A stretch of 7,789 bases of DNA from Desulfobacterales bacterium. GTDB taxonomy: Bacteria; Desulfobacterota; Desulfobacteria; Desulfobacterales; Desulfosalsimonadaceae. The position numbers and the translations under genes are program-made. Below the pieces are notes generated by a model. It was not told the DNA's origin. It did not search any database and saw nothing but the letters and a program-made list of their open reading frames with translations. This document shows positions 1 through 7,289 of the stretch, piece by piece. The first letter of the stretch is position 1. Each line of letters starts with the position of its first letter. The DNA is taken from assembly GCA_018224315.1 (NCBI GenBank), contig JAGTVF010000190.1, positions 1 through 7,789 of the forward strand. Direction: 5' to 3'.

Positions 1-2
1 CG

Positions 3-740
3 GAGCAAGCCGATAACAGCTTTGCTGAAAGACTGTCCAGGGCTCTGGAAACGGAAGTCCGTTATTTGAACCTGGCCGCCGAAACCCGGCTCTATCAATT
101 ATCAGACAAAGCGCTGGATATCGGTCCCCAGGCCAACTGTGCCCTGAGTCTGGCAGGGATTGAAACAGCCGGCATCCGGCCTTTTCAGTTTAACCGAAGC
201 CATCATGTGCTGCAGAAATACTGGGCTGAAAACCGCAGCGAAATCATCAGCATCGCCGTGCTGGTTTTTTTTGTTTTCGTGGTGCTGATGATTCAGGCAG
301 TGGTGGAAAACCGGCACATGGAGCGTCGCATTGCGCAAACAAACCGGCAGATCACCAGAATATTTCAACAGGCTTTCCCGGATGCCACCCGCATTGTGGA
401 TCCCGTGCAGCAGATGGAGGCTGGCATTTCCCGGGTGAAAAAACAGAACGTGTTTGCCGGCAACGATGGGGCGAATATCCGCAATATGGATATTTTAAAA
501 GATGTCAGTGAATTGATACCAGCCAGCATCAATGTGGTGCTGACCCGGTTTGTCCGGAGTGACAACAGTGTCCAGCTTGCCGGTCTCACAGATACATTCA
601 ACGCAGTTGATGACATCAAAATGCAGCTGGAAAAATCCACTTTTTTCAGGCAGATCACCATCAGTTCCGCCAATATGGACCAGTCCGCCAATCGCGTACG
701 GTTCCGGATCAAGGCGGATCTGGCAAAAGAGCCGCTTTAA
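3..740 (+). CDS. gspL: T2SS inner-membrane platform protein GspL, C-terminal part (5' end outside window)
   Basis: The reading frame is open from the left edge (first full codon at nt 3), so the true start lies upstream and 245 residues are visible. GspL recruits the ATPase GspE to the inner membrane and pairs with GspM. Visible residues 1-78 are the end of the cytoplasmic actin-like (PilM-like) domain. Residues about 81-101 form one hydrophobic membrane helix (IISIAVLVFFVFVVLMIQ, nt 243-305). A charged, probably coiled segment follows, then a periplasmic ferredoxin-like PilN/GspL domain (about residues 160-240, with LIPASINVVLTRF and an LAGLTDTF strand-turn). Identity rests on this architecture plus position directly before gspM, because conservation in this family is low. 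A split PilM/PilN pair is unlikely, since the cytoplasmic part and the helix share one frame. An internal TTG at nt 66 is not the start, because coding continues upstream of it. Confidence 0.85.
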   Translation, partial: EQADNSFAERLSRALETEVRYLNLAAETRLYQLSDKALDIGPQANCALSLAGIETAGIRPFQFNRSHHVLQKYWAENRSEIISIAVLVFFVFVVLMIQAVVENRHMERRIAQTNRQITRIFQQAFPDATRIVDPVQQMEAGISRVKKQNVFAGNDGANIRNMDILKDVSELIPASINVVLTRFVRSDNSVQLAGLTDTFNAVDDIKMQLEKSTFFRQITISSANMDQSANRVRFRIKADLAKEPL

Positions 741-760
741 CGACCAAAGGCGCCGGACAG

Positions 761-1294
761 ATGAAAAAAAGGATCAATCTTAACCGCAGGGAAAAACTGG
801 CGGTAACCGCAGGTGCCGGATTTGTGGCTGTTTTCCTGGTTTTTGAGCTTCTGGTGCATCCGGTTTTTGAAAAGCGCAGCCGGCTCCGGGACCAGCTGGC
901 TTCCAGGCAGGCCGCGCTTGTGGAAATGGTTGAAATGTACCGGCAGCACCAGGTGATACAGGCAAATGCAGAACGCACCCAAAACCGGTATACCCTCAGA
1001 CCGGCGGGGTTTACCCTGTTTTCATTCATGGACCGGGTTGCCGGAGAAACCGGGGTAAAGCAATACATCACCTATATGAAGCCCAGCAGCTCAACCGATG
1101 AGACAACCGGCACAACCATTTCCTATGTTGAACTTAAACTTCAGGATATTTCCCTTAACGATTTGATATCCTACCTGTTTGAGGTGGAGACATCTGAAAA
1201 TATGGTGCGGGTCAGCCGGTTGTCGATCTCCAAAGCCGGGGAGACCGAAGGGCTGCTTTCCGTGGTCATGCAGGCCGAGGCAGTGGATGCGTAA
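761..1294 (+). CDS. gspM: T2SS inner-membrane protein GspM
   Basis: Encodes 177 residues, typical of GspM. A short basic N-terminus (MKKRINLNRREK) precedes one membrane helix at about residues 13-33. A charged helical segment at about 36-75 is probably coiled coil, and the periplasmic part at about 83-174 has the alternating strand/helix pattern of the ferredoxin-like GspM/PilO fold. GspM is a bitopic protein that stabilises GspL and forms heterodimers with it in the assembly platform. The ATG at 761 has an AAAGG stretch at 746-750 as a plausible ribosome site. The gene starts 20 nt after gspL stops, consistent with one operon. The sequence itself is weakly conserved in this family, so the call relies on size, topology and the gspL-gspN context. 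PilO of a type IV pilus is the nearest alternative and is disfavoured by the surrounding gspN and gspC. Confidence 0.83.
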   Translation: MKKRINLNRREKLAVTAGAGFVAVFLVFELLVHPVFEKRSRLRDQLASRQAALVEMVEMYRQHQVIQANAERTQNRYTLRPAGFTLFSFMDRVAGETGVKQYITYMKPSSSTDETTGTTISYVELKLQDISLNDLISYLFEVETSENMVRVSRLSISKAGETEGLLSVVMQAEAVDA

Positions 1295-1312
1295 CAGCGG
1301 CCCGCAATCCAA

Positions 1313-1317
1313 GTGGA
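1313..1317 (+). promoter_or_regulatory. Probable ribosome binding site deciding the gspN start
   Basis: GTGGA lies 10 nt before the ATG at 1328. The GTG that begins this same motif could itself be read as a start, five codons earlier in frame, but nothing Shine-Dalgarno-like precedes it (only cccgcaatccaa). I therefore place the start at 1328. The motif is a weak match, so the choice is tentative. Confidence 0.4.
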
Positions 1318-1327
1318 CGTATTGTTC

Positions 1328-2194
1328 ATGATGAAAAAATCCAAAAAATGGTTTGCCTGGATATGCTATATTGCCGTTTTGGCAGCGGTTTTTCTCTATC
1401 TTTTATTCCCGGCCGGTGCAGTAAAAAAATACCTGGAACACCAGATCCGAAAGGCTTCGGGCAATGCGGTGTCCATTGAAATAGCTGGGCTGCGGCCGGG
1501 CTTTCCCCCGTCTCTGGTCGCAGATCAGGCAACCCTGATTTATCGGCAGATGGATGCCCTGGAAACCGGCCGCATGATTCTGTCTCCGGCGTATCGGAAA
1601 CTGCCCGGCATATTTGATGTGCTTGATTTTGAAAGCCGCCTGGGTGAGGGGCGGGCCCTGGGGTGGGTGGCCATGGAAAATGCCAGCGGCAGCGGGGCAG
1701 ACAATTCTTTTCATATGCGGCTTGAAAATGCAGACTTGGAAAGCATTGTCCTGATCCGCAGCATGAGCGGGCATACGGTTTCCGGCCGCCTGGACGGAAC
1801 CATTGAATTTACCGGCGGCATTCCCGGTCAAAGCGGCAGCGGCACAATTGAGCTGGCGGCCAGCCAATGCGCGGTTGCCTTGCAGGAAGCGATCTATGGC
1901 ATAAAACAATTAACGTTTCAAACCATTGCGGCGGATCTGGAAATTGAGGATCAACAGGTGAATATCCGGCAGCTTCAACTTGAGGGAAGCCAGGTTTCCG
2001 CCGAGGGCAACGGCCGAATTCTCATTCGCCGGCCTTTTGAAAACAGCCGGATTCAGATTTCCGCAACAGTTCAACTGCATCCGGCCCTGGCCAGGACCAT
2101 GGAAGGACTGCTGCCGGAAAAATTTACAAGCGGCGGGGATATATCGCTTCGCATTGCCGGAACCATAGAAGAACCATCCTGGCGGATTCGATGA
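1328..2194 (+). CDS. gspN: T2SS protein GspN (AsmA-like, membrane-anchored)
   Basis: Encodes 288 residues from the ATG at 1328 (an in-frame GTG at 1313 and an ATG at 1331 are alternatives). The N-terminus MMKKSKKW is basic and leads into one membrane helix at about residues 8-27, followed by a predicted periplasmic domain. That domain is rich in beta strands with AsmA/GspN-type pattern: a VSGRLDGTIEFTGG repeat near 151-164, a second strand repeat around 220-250, and a C-terminal IAGTIEEPSWRIR motif (276-288) typical of the end of AsmA-like domains. GspN is an accessory T2SS component found in only some species. Its exact job is unclear, although the AsmA-like fold suggests an envelope or lipid-related role (inference). 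It sits between gspM and gspC, 33 nt after gspM. Primary sequence conservation is poor, so the name depends on fold pattern, length and position. Confidence 0.78.
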   Translation: MMKKSKKWFAWICYIAVLAAVFLYLLFPAGAVKKYLEHQIRKASGNAVSIEIAGLRPGFPPSLVADQATLIYRQMDALETGRMILSPAYRKLPGIFDVLDFESRLGEGRALGWVAMENASGSGADNSFHMRLENADLESIVLIRSMSGHTVSGRLDGTIEFTGGIPGQSGSGTIELAASQCAVALQEAIYGIKQLTFQTIAADLEIEDQQVNIRQLQLEGSQVSAEGNGRILIRRPFENSRIQISATVQLHPALARTMEGLLPEKFTSGGDISLRIAGTIEEPSWRIR

Positions 2195-2201
2195 TTTCAG
2201 C

Positions 2202-2236
2202 GGCCGGAATGACACGAATCGCCAAGTTCCGAGGCC
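2202..2236 (+). promoter_or_regulatory. Possible hairpin overlapping the gspC ribosome binding site
   Basis: GGCCGGAA at 2202-2209 can pair with TTCC at 2227-2230 and GGCC at 2233-2236, with a GA bulge at 2231-2232 and a 17-nt loop. The 3' arm includes the GAGG (2231-2234) that sits 10 nt before the gspC ATG, so folding would partly hide it. There is no T-run, so it is not an intrinsic terminator. The stem is short and bulged and could be chance in GC-rich sequence. Confidence 0.25.
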
Positions 2237-2244
2237 TTTAGCCC

Positions 2245-3138
2245 ATGATCAGAACAAGCCTGAAAATCATTCGAATCCTGTTTGCGGCAGTCGCGGTTTT
2301 TGTCTGCGTAAACCTGTTTTACGAGATGGTTTCAGCAAGACTGGAGCTGGCTGCAAATGGTGACTTGCGGCCTGAAATCATAGATCGGGAAATTGGGGCG
2401 GATACCCCAAACACCCAAAGCCCCCGGCAGCCTGCTTATGCGTATTATACCGCCATTGCCGAAAAAGACCTGTTTCAAACCGGGCAGTCAGATGCCTCGG
2501 GCGATGCCCGGCAGGCGGCAGAACTGGAAAATCTGGAAAAAACCCGGCTCAACCTCCGGCTCTGGGGCACCATCACAGGCACGGATGAAAAAACCTATGC
2601 GGTCATTGAAGAAAAATCCGGCAGCAGACAGGCCCTTTACCAGGAGGGCGACACCATTGATCAGGCACGGATCCGTAGGATTTTGCGCAAAAGGGTTGTT
2701 TTGACGGTAAACGGCAAAGACGAAATCCTGGAGATGGAGGACATGGCCGATTCGTCCGGCCGCCTGTCTGACCGGCAAACCGAACCGGCCCCTGAGGCGG
2801 CAGATATTTCCGTTTCAGAAGAGCCCGTATCCATATCCGGTCAGCAAATGGATGAAGCCATGCAGGATGTCAGCTCCCTTATGCGCCAGGTGCGCATAAG
2901 ACCTTATTTTGAAGACGGTCAACCCGGCGGCCTGATGCTCAGCGGTATTCGAAGTGAATCGGTTTTTTCTGAAATGGGGCTGGAAAGCGGCGACATCATC
3001 AAAAGTATCAATGGGCGTCAAATCCGGTCTGTTGAGGATGCCATGACTTTTTACGAAAACATACAATCTTCCGGTGAAGTGGAACTGGAAATTGAACGCA
3101 GCGGCAGCAGGCAGATTCTTTCCTTTCAGATCGATTAA
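2245..3138 (+). CDS. gspC: T2SS inner-membrane connector GspC with PDZ domain
   Basis: Encodes 297 residues. One membrane helix (about residues 7-27) follows a short basic N-terminus. A linker with the AEKDLF motif typical of GspC (72-77) leads to the homology region at about 102-165 (LNLRLWGTITG, then YAVIEEK, then the QEGDTI turn). In this family that region contacts the N0 domain of the secretin. An acidic, low-complexity linker (about 166-200) joins it to a C-terminal PDZ domain at about 215-295, recognisable from SGIRSESVFSEMGLESGDII followed by INGRQIRSVEDA. GspC couples the inner-membrane platform to GspD and takes part in substrate selection. The PDZ domain separates it from the shorter PilP of type IV pili. 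Start at ATG 2245, with GAGG at 2231-2234 upstream. It precedes gspD, the classical C-D order. Confidence 0.93.
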   Translation: MIRTSLKIIRILFAAVAVFVCVNLFYEMVSARLELAANGDLRPEIIDREIGADTPNTQSPRQPAYAYYTAIAEKDLFQTGQSDASGDARQAAELENLEKTRLNLRLWGTITGTDEKTYAVIEEKSGSRQALYQEGDTIDQARIRRILRKRVVLTVNGKDEILEMEDMADSSGRLSDRQTEPAPEAADISVSEEPVSISGQQMDEAMQDVSSLMRQVRIRPYFEDGQPGGLMLSGIRSESVFSEMGLESGDIIKSINGRQIRSVEDAMTFYENIQSSGEVELEIERSGSRQILSFQID

Positions 3139-3153
3139 CCCGTGGCCGAAAAT

Positions 3154-3158
3154 GAGGA
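3154..3158 (+). promoter_or_regulatory. Ribosome binding site deciding the gspD start
   Basis: GAGGA lies 7 nt before ATG 3166, near-ideal Shine-Dalgarno spacing. An in-frame GTG at 3142 would add 8 residues but sits only 3 nt after the gspC stop and has no such site. The start is therefore set at 3166. Confidence 0.65.
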
Positions 3159-3165
3159 ATCGCTC

Positions 3166-5400
3166 ATGATGAGGTTTCAGCGACATTCCGGCAAGGCAGC
3201 AGACGCAGAGGTTTTTCACAGGGCAGTCATTGCTGCGTTGACCATTTGTTTGGCATTGTTTGTGTCAGCGGTTTTTTGCCCGGCTTATGGACAAAACAGC
3301 CAGGAGCAGCAGAAAACAGACCCCGACAGCATCCAAGGCCCGGAACAGGAAGGGCGTTCGGTATCCATTGATTTCAATGATGTGGATATCAGCGTGTTTA
3401 TCAAGTTTATCAGCGAACTCACGGGGCGCAATTTTATTGTGGACCAGCGGGTCAAGGGAAAGATTACCGTGATTTCCCCGACCCGGATATCGGTTCAGGA
3501 GGCCTACAGGGTTTTTGAGTCTGTGCTGGATGTCCACGGATATACCACGGTGGAGGCCGGGGAGATCACCAAGATCATCCCGGCGCCCTATGCCCGGACC
3601 ATGAGCATTGAAACCAAGCTGAAAAGGGAAGCCGGCAGCGGCGAGGACAAAATCGTCACCCAGCTGATTCCGCTGGAATATGCCAGTCCCGAAGAGATCA
3701 AGCAGCTGTTTGCGCCCCTGATTTCCAAAAGCAGCGTGATCATCTCTTATGCGCCCACCAACATGCTTATCGTCACCGATGTCTATTCCAATATCAAACG
3801 GCTGATGCGCATCATTGACGCCATTGACGTGCCCGGCACCGGCCGGGAGATTCTCATGCTTCCCATTGAACACGCAAATGCCGAACAGATTGTCTCGATT
3901 ATCAATTCCACATTCGGCCAGGGAGAGTCAGAGCGCGGGGGTCGACGGCGGACCATCACCGCTGTGGCCGACCAACGAACCAACCTTCTGGTGGTTCAGG
4001 CCAGTGAGCCTGACATCGAGCGGATCCGGCAGATGGTCAAAACCCTTGACAAGGAAATTCCCAAGGGGAAAGAAAAAATCCATGTGTATTACCTGGAAAA
4101 CGCCAAGGCAGAGGACCTTGTGGGCGTATTGCAGGAACTGCCCGCAAGTCAGGAACAGCAGGCGGGAAAAAAACAGGCGCCCATTGTATCTGAAGGGGTG
4201 AAGGTCACCGCGGACCAGGCCACCAACAGCCTGATCATCCGGGCGGAAAAAGATGATTACGATGTTTTGAAATCCGTTATTGAAAAACTCGACGTGCCCA
4301 GGGCCATGGTCTATATCGAGGCCCTGATCATGGAGGTGAGCAAGGACAAATCCTTTCGCCTGGGTGCTGAGTGGATCGCCGGCGGGGAGGGCAGCTACAA
4401 GGACCGGGAAGGGGTTTACGGCGGCGGATTTTCCGGCGGCGCCCTGGGCGGTGATACCGGATACAATTTTTCCTTTCCCGACTCTTCCGGCAGCGGCCCG
4501 CTTCCTCCTGGATTTTCCCTGGGTGTGCTGGGTGAAAACATCGAAGTCGGCGGCATTACTTTTCCCACCATCAGGGCCATGATCCAGGCCTATCAAAAAG
4601 ACCGGGACGTGCAGATTCTGTCCACCCCCCAGATTCTGACCACGGACAATGAAACCGCCAAGATCCGGGTGGGCAGAAATATTCCTTATTTGACCCGGAC
4701 TGCCAGCGGGGAAACCGAATTCAGCAATTACGAATATCAGGACGTGGGCATTTTGCTGGAAATTACCCCACAAATCAACAAAGACCGCAAAATCCGGCTG
4801 GAACTGCTCCAGGAAGTGACCAAACTGGAAAGCACAGATGATTTTCGTCCCACCACCCTGAAACGAACCATTGATACCGTGGTTGAGGTCAATGACACCA
4901 ATACGGTGGTCATCGGGGGCCTTATCGATGAAAGCCTGACAAAAACCGAGTACCGGGTCCCGTGTCTGGGCGGGGTGCCGCTGATCGGTTGGCTGTTTAA
5001 GTCCCTTTCCGATTCCTCGGACCAAACCAACCTGTTTGTATTTATCACCCCCAGGGTTATGGCCGCCCCTGACGAAGCCGCTGAATTTTACAGGGACAAC
5101 AAAGAAAAGTTTCAAACAGTGCCCGAGGAAACCATCAAGCTCTATGGAGCACCGCCAAATAAAAAGCCAGGCGCTGCCGGCGGGGCTTCGGCCGCGGCAT
5201 CAAAATCCTCCGCAGACCCTCAATCGGATCAGCCGGCGGCGGATTCAACAGATGCCGGGCAATACACCGTGAAAAAAAATGATACCTTGTATTCCATTGC
5301 CCGCAGTCACGGCATTGAGCTGAAAAAAATGCTGGAAATAAACGGCTTGACCAAAGATTCCATCATCCGGCCCGGAGATCAGATCATAGTGTCGCCCTAA
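3166..5400 (+). CDS. gspD: T2SS outer-membrane secretin GspD with C-terminal LysM domain
   Basis: Encodes 744 residues from ATG 3166. A long n-region and hydrophobic stretch (about 18-40) end in a likely signal peptidase site near CPAYG-QN (42/43). Domains follow in secretin order: N0 about 65-140 (SIDFNDVDISVFIKFISEL), N1 about 163-222, N2 about 229-296, N3 about 304-378, then the secretin core about 380-632. The core has the QILSTPQILTTDNETAKIRVG strand block, the YQDVGILLEITPQI segment and the signature VVIGGLIDESLTKTE followed by VPCLGGVPLIGWLF. A Gly-rich loop (about 406-432) lies in the gate region. GspD subunits form the multimeric channel through which folded substrates leave. Unusually, the core is followed by an Ala/Ser/Pro/Asp-rich linker (about 633-698) and a LysM module (about 699-742: QYTVKKNDTLYSIARSHGI, later IIRPGDQIIV) instead of an obvious pilotin-binding S-domain. 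PilQ is the main alternative and is disfavoured by the N0-N3 layout and gspC/gspE neighbours. Confidence 0.95.
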   Translation: MMRFQRHSGKAADAEVFHRAVIAALTICLALFVSAVFCPAYGQNSQEQQKTDPDSIQGPEQEGRSVSIDFNDVDISVFIKFISELTGRNFIVDQRVKGKITVISPTRISVQEAYRVFESVLDVHGYTTVEAGEITKIIPAPYARTMSIETKLKREAGSGEDKIVTQLIPLEYASPEEIKQLFAPLISKSSVIISYAPTNMLIVTDVYSNIKRLMRIIDAIDVPGTGREILMLPIEHANAEQIVSIINSTFGQGESERGGRRRTITAVADQRTNLLVVQASEPDIERIRQMVKTLDKEIPKGKEKIHVYYLENAKAEDLVGVLQELPASQEQQAGKKQAPIVSEGVKVTADQATNSLIIRAEKDDYDVLKSVIEKLDVPRAMVYIEALIMEVSKDKSFRLGAEWIAGGEGSYKDREGVYGGGFSGGALGGDTGYNFSFPDSSGSGPLPPGFSLGVLGENIEVGGITFPTIRAMIQAYQKDRDVQILSTPQILTTDNETAKIRVGRNIPYLTRTASGETEFSNYEYQDVGILLEITPQINKDRKIRLELLQEVTKLESTDDFRPTTLKRTIDTVVEVNDTNTVVIGGLIDESLTKTEYRVPCLGGVPLIGWLFKSLSDSSDQTNLFVFITPRVMAAPDEAAEFYRDNKEKFQTVPEETIKLYGAPPNKKPGAAGGASAAASKSSADPQSDQPAADSTDAGQYTVKKNDTLYSIARSHGIELKKMLEINGLTKDSIIRPGDQIIVSP

Positions 5401-5412
5401 AGCAGCAATGCC

Positions 5413-5431
5413 TGGGTTCAGGAAAAACCCA
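5413..5431 (+). promoter_or_regulatory. Short hairpin between gspD and gspE
   Basis: TGGGTT (5413-5418) and AACCCA (5426-5431) are a perfect 6-bp inverted repeat around a CAGGAAA loop. It starts 13 nt after the gspD stop and ends 18 nt before the gspE ATG. No T-run follows, so it is not a terminator. It might be an mRNA-stability or processing element within the operon, or chance. Confidence 0.3.
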
Positions 5432-5449
5432 AAGAAATGATACCCCTTA

Positions 5450-7183
5450 ATGAAACAGCATTTAACCGACATATTGGTCCGCGAATTTGGTGTGGACGAA
5501 AAGGATATCACCGAGGCCGGAACACTGGCAAGGCAGCAGAATGTCCCCTTCTCCGAGGTGATGCTGAAAAAAAAGATCCTTTCGGAACATCAGCTGCTCC
5601 AGGCCTTTTCCCGGGTATATGATTTGCCGTTTTCCCCCAGTCTGCCCCCGGAGGATTTTGATACGCAATTTGCCCGCCGGGTGCCCATTGGGTTTCTGAA
5701 AAAATATGCCATGGTGCCCATCTGCCGGACATGTGCCGCGGATTCTGAAAAAAGCAGCACCGGGCAAGACGAAACCACCCGGCCGGTGATTGCTGTCAAT
5801 GACCCTTCAGCCTTTCAGCCCCTGGATGATTTGGTGCGGCTTTTGGATATTGATTCCTTTGACCTGGTGCTGGCGCCCCGGGATGCCATTTACTCGTTGA
5901 TCAACATGGCCTTTGACAGCAGCCGGGATACGGCAGAACAGCTTGTGGCCGACATGGAGGACAACACCGGCGATATTATCAGCGAAATCGAGGAAACCAC
6001 CGACCTTCTCGATGATACCAGTGATGCCCCCATCATCAAGCTGGTCAACCATGTGATTTCCCAATCCGTGAAAATCGGTGCCAGTGACATCCATATTGAG
6101 CCGGAGCAATACAGCTTAAAGATCCGCTACCGGGTCGATGGCATTCTCTATGATCTTCTCACTCCTCCAAAGTGGATGCAGGCCTCTCTGGCATCGCGCA
6201 TCAAGGTCATGGCCAGGATGAATATCGCAGAAAAGCGCCTGCCCCAGGACGGCCGTTTTGAAGTCAAAATCGGTGATCAAAACATTGACATCCGGGTTTC
6301 CACCATACCCATCCAGTACGGGGAGCGGGTGGTGATGCGGCTGCTCAACAAGTCCGGCTCCCTGTTTCAGCTCACAGAGCTGGGCCTGTCACAGGCCAAA
6401 CTCGATACGATCCGCCGGCTGATCCGCTATTCCCACGGCATCATCCTGGTAACCGGCCCCACGGGCAGCGGAAAAACCACCACCCTGTATGCCGTGCTCT
6501 CCAGCCTTAATTCCCCGGATATCAATATCATCACCATCGAAGACCCTGTGGAATACCAGCTAAAAGGGGTCAACCAGATCCAGGTCAACCCAAGAATCGA
6601 GCTCACCTTTGCAAGGGGGCTGCGCTCCATTGTCCGCCAAGACCCGGACGTGATTTTGATCGGGGAGATGCGGGACCTGGAAACCGCTGAAATTGGTGTG
6701 CAGTCGGCGTTGACCGGCCACCTGGTATTTTCCACCCTGCACACAAACGACTCGGCAAGTGCCATTACCCGCCTGGTGGATCTGGGTATCGAGCCTTTTC
6801 TGATTTCCTCCTCGGTAATTGCCGTGATTGCCCAACGGCTGTTGCGCCTGCTCTGCAATGAATGCAAACAGGCCTATACACCGGATGCTGCCAGCCTGAA
6901 GCGGCTTGGGCTTGATCCGCAGCAGGCCGAAAAATCTGTGATCTATAAGGCTGTTGGCTGCAGCAGTTGTTTTCAAAGCGGATACCGGGGACGCCTGGGA
7001 ATCTATGAAATCCTGGAATTGAACCCGGAACTTCAGAATCTGGTTTTAAAAACCTATGATTCCCACAGGATTAAGATGGAAGCTGTGCAGGCCGGAATGA
7101 CAACGCTTTATCAGGACGGCATTGACAAGGTTTTAAAAGGACAGACCACCATTGAGGAGGTTCTGCGGGTCACCCAAAGCTGA
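5450..7183 (+). CDS. gspE: T2SS assembly ATPase GspE
   Basis: Encodes 577 residues. GspE is the cytoplasmic hexameric ATPase that drives pseudopilus growth and binds GspL. Residues about 1-150 are the GspE/MshE-type N-terminal domain, containing a short variable insert (about 94-111). The middle domain holds SDIHIEPE (212-219). The ATPase core has Walker A GPTGSGKT (336-343), the Asp box IITIEDPVEYQ (360-370), Walker B DPDVILIGEMRD (398-409) and the His box TGHLVFSTLHTND (422-434). A zinc-binding tetracysteine motif follows (C469-x2-C472 and C504-x2-C507), typical of GspE/PilB and absent from retraction ATPases such as PilT. All catalytic motifs look intact. An in-frame TGA at 5438 makes ATG 5450 the earliest normal start. 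Its ribosome site is poor (nearest purine run aaagaaa, 5431-5437), so translation may be coupled or weak. It is the last gene before the terminator. Confidence 0.95.
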   Translation: MKQHLTDILVREFGVDEKDITEAGTLARQQNVPFSEVMLKKKILSEHQLLQAFSRVYDLPFSPSLPPEDFDTQFARRVPIGFLKKYAMVPICRTCAADSEKSSTGQDETTRPVIAVNDPSAFQPLDDLVRLLDIDSFDLVLAPRDAIYSLINMAFDSSRDTAEQLVADMEDNTGDIISEIEETTDLLDDTSDAPIIKLVNHVISQSVKIGASDIHIEPEQYSLKIRYRVDGILYDLLTPPKWMQASLASRIKVMARMNIAEKRLPQDGRFEVKIGDQNIDIRVSTIPIQYGERVVMRLLNKSGSLFQLTELGLSQAKLDTIRRLIRYSHGIILVTGPTGSGKTTTLYAVLSSLNSPDINIITIEDPVEYQLKGVNQIQVNPRIELTFARGLRSIVRQDPDVILIGEMRDLETAEIGVQSALTGHLVFSTLHTNDSASAITRLVDLGIEPFLISSSVIAVIAQRLLRLLCNECKQAYTPDAASLKRLGLDPQQAEKSVIYKAVGCSSCFQSGYRGRLGIYEILELNPELQNLVLKTYDSHRIKMEAVQAGMTTLYQDGIDKVLKGQTTIEEVLRVTQS

Positions 7184-7187
7184 TATT

Positions 7188-7212
7188 GGACTTCCAAGGA
7201 AGTCCCTTTTTT
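7188..7212 (+). terminator. Rho-independent terminator of the gsp operon
   Basis: GGACTTCC (7188-7195) and GGAAGTCC (7198-7205) are a perfect inverted repeat, giving a 7-bp stem with a CAAG tetraloop when the tight inner pair is left open. CTTTTTT (7206-7212) follows at once. It begins 4 nt after the gspE stop, so it should end the gsp transcript. The reverse complement lacks a T-run after the stem, so it works on the + strand only. Confidence 0.88.
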
Positions 7213-7243
7213 ACACTTTACCGAAATTGTACTGCTGTATCCT

Positions 7244-7289
7244 GACGGCGGCGCGGAAAAGCGGATTTCCTTTCTGGAAAAATGCCGTC
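7244..7289 (+). repeat. Inverted repeats with two alternative pairings in the leader of the downstream gene
   Basis: Outer arms GACGGC (7244-7249) and GCCGTC (7284-7289) are perfect complements. Between them, TTTCC (7266-7270) can pair either with GGAAA at 7255-7259 (6-nt loop) or with GGAAA at 7276-7280 (5-nt loop), and the two pairings exclude each other. A GCGGA direct repeat (7253-7257 and 7261-7265) overlaps them. The rest of 7213-7356 shows no gene and no convincing promoter. The stems are short, so function is uncertain. Confidence 0.3.

Noticed and set aside
3166..3294. Cysteine in the GspD signal region (VFCPAYG) as a lipoprotein lipobox.
   Set aside because: Residues before the cysteine (A-V-F) do not fit the lipobox pattern, which needs a small residue directly before Cys. 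A normal signal peptidase I site after AYG fits better.
3928..5115. A 395-codon open frame on the minus strand inside gspD.
   Set aside because: It lies wholly opposite a secretin frame with clear family motifs. Its translation is rich in Gly, His, Phe and Gln with no recognisable domain, as expected for the shadow of a GC-biased gene.
5160..5250. GC-rich repetitive stretch in the gspD 3' region as a DNA repeat element.
   Set aside because: It encodes the Ala/Ser/Pro-rich linker of GspD in frame. The repetitiveness is explained by the low-complexity protein sequence.
5437..5622. A 61-codon + strand frame starting at ATG 5437, overlapping the gspE start.
   Set aside because: It is out of frame with the strongly supported gspE, has no domain and a poor ribosome site. 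It is mentioned only as a possible influence on gspE initiation.
3..7183. The cluster as a type IV pilus pilMNOPQ-pilB locus instead of T2SS.
   Set aside because: The connector protein has a C-terminal PDZ domain (GspC, not PilP), a GspN-like gene is present, the secretin has the N0-N3 layout without AMIN domains, and GspL is a single fused protein.
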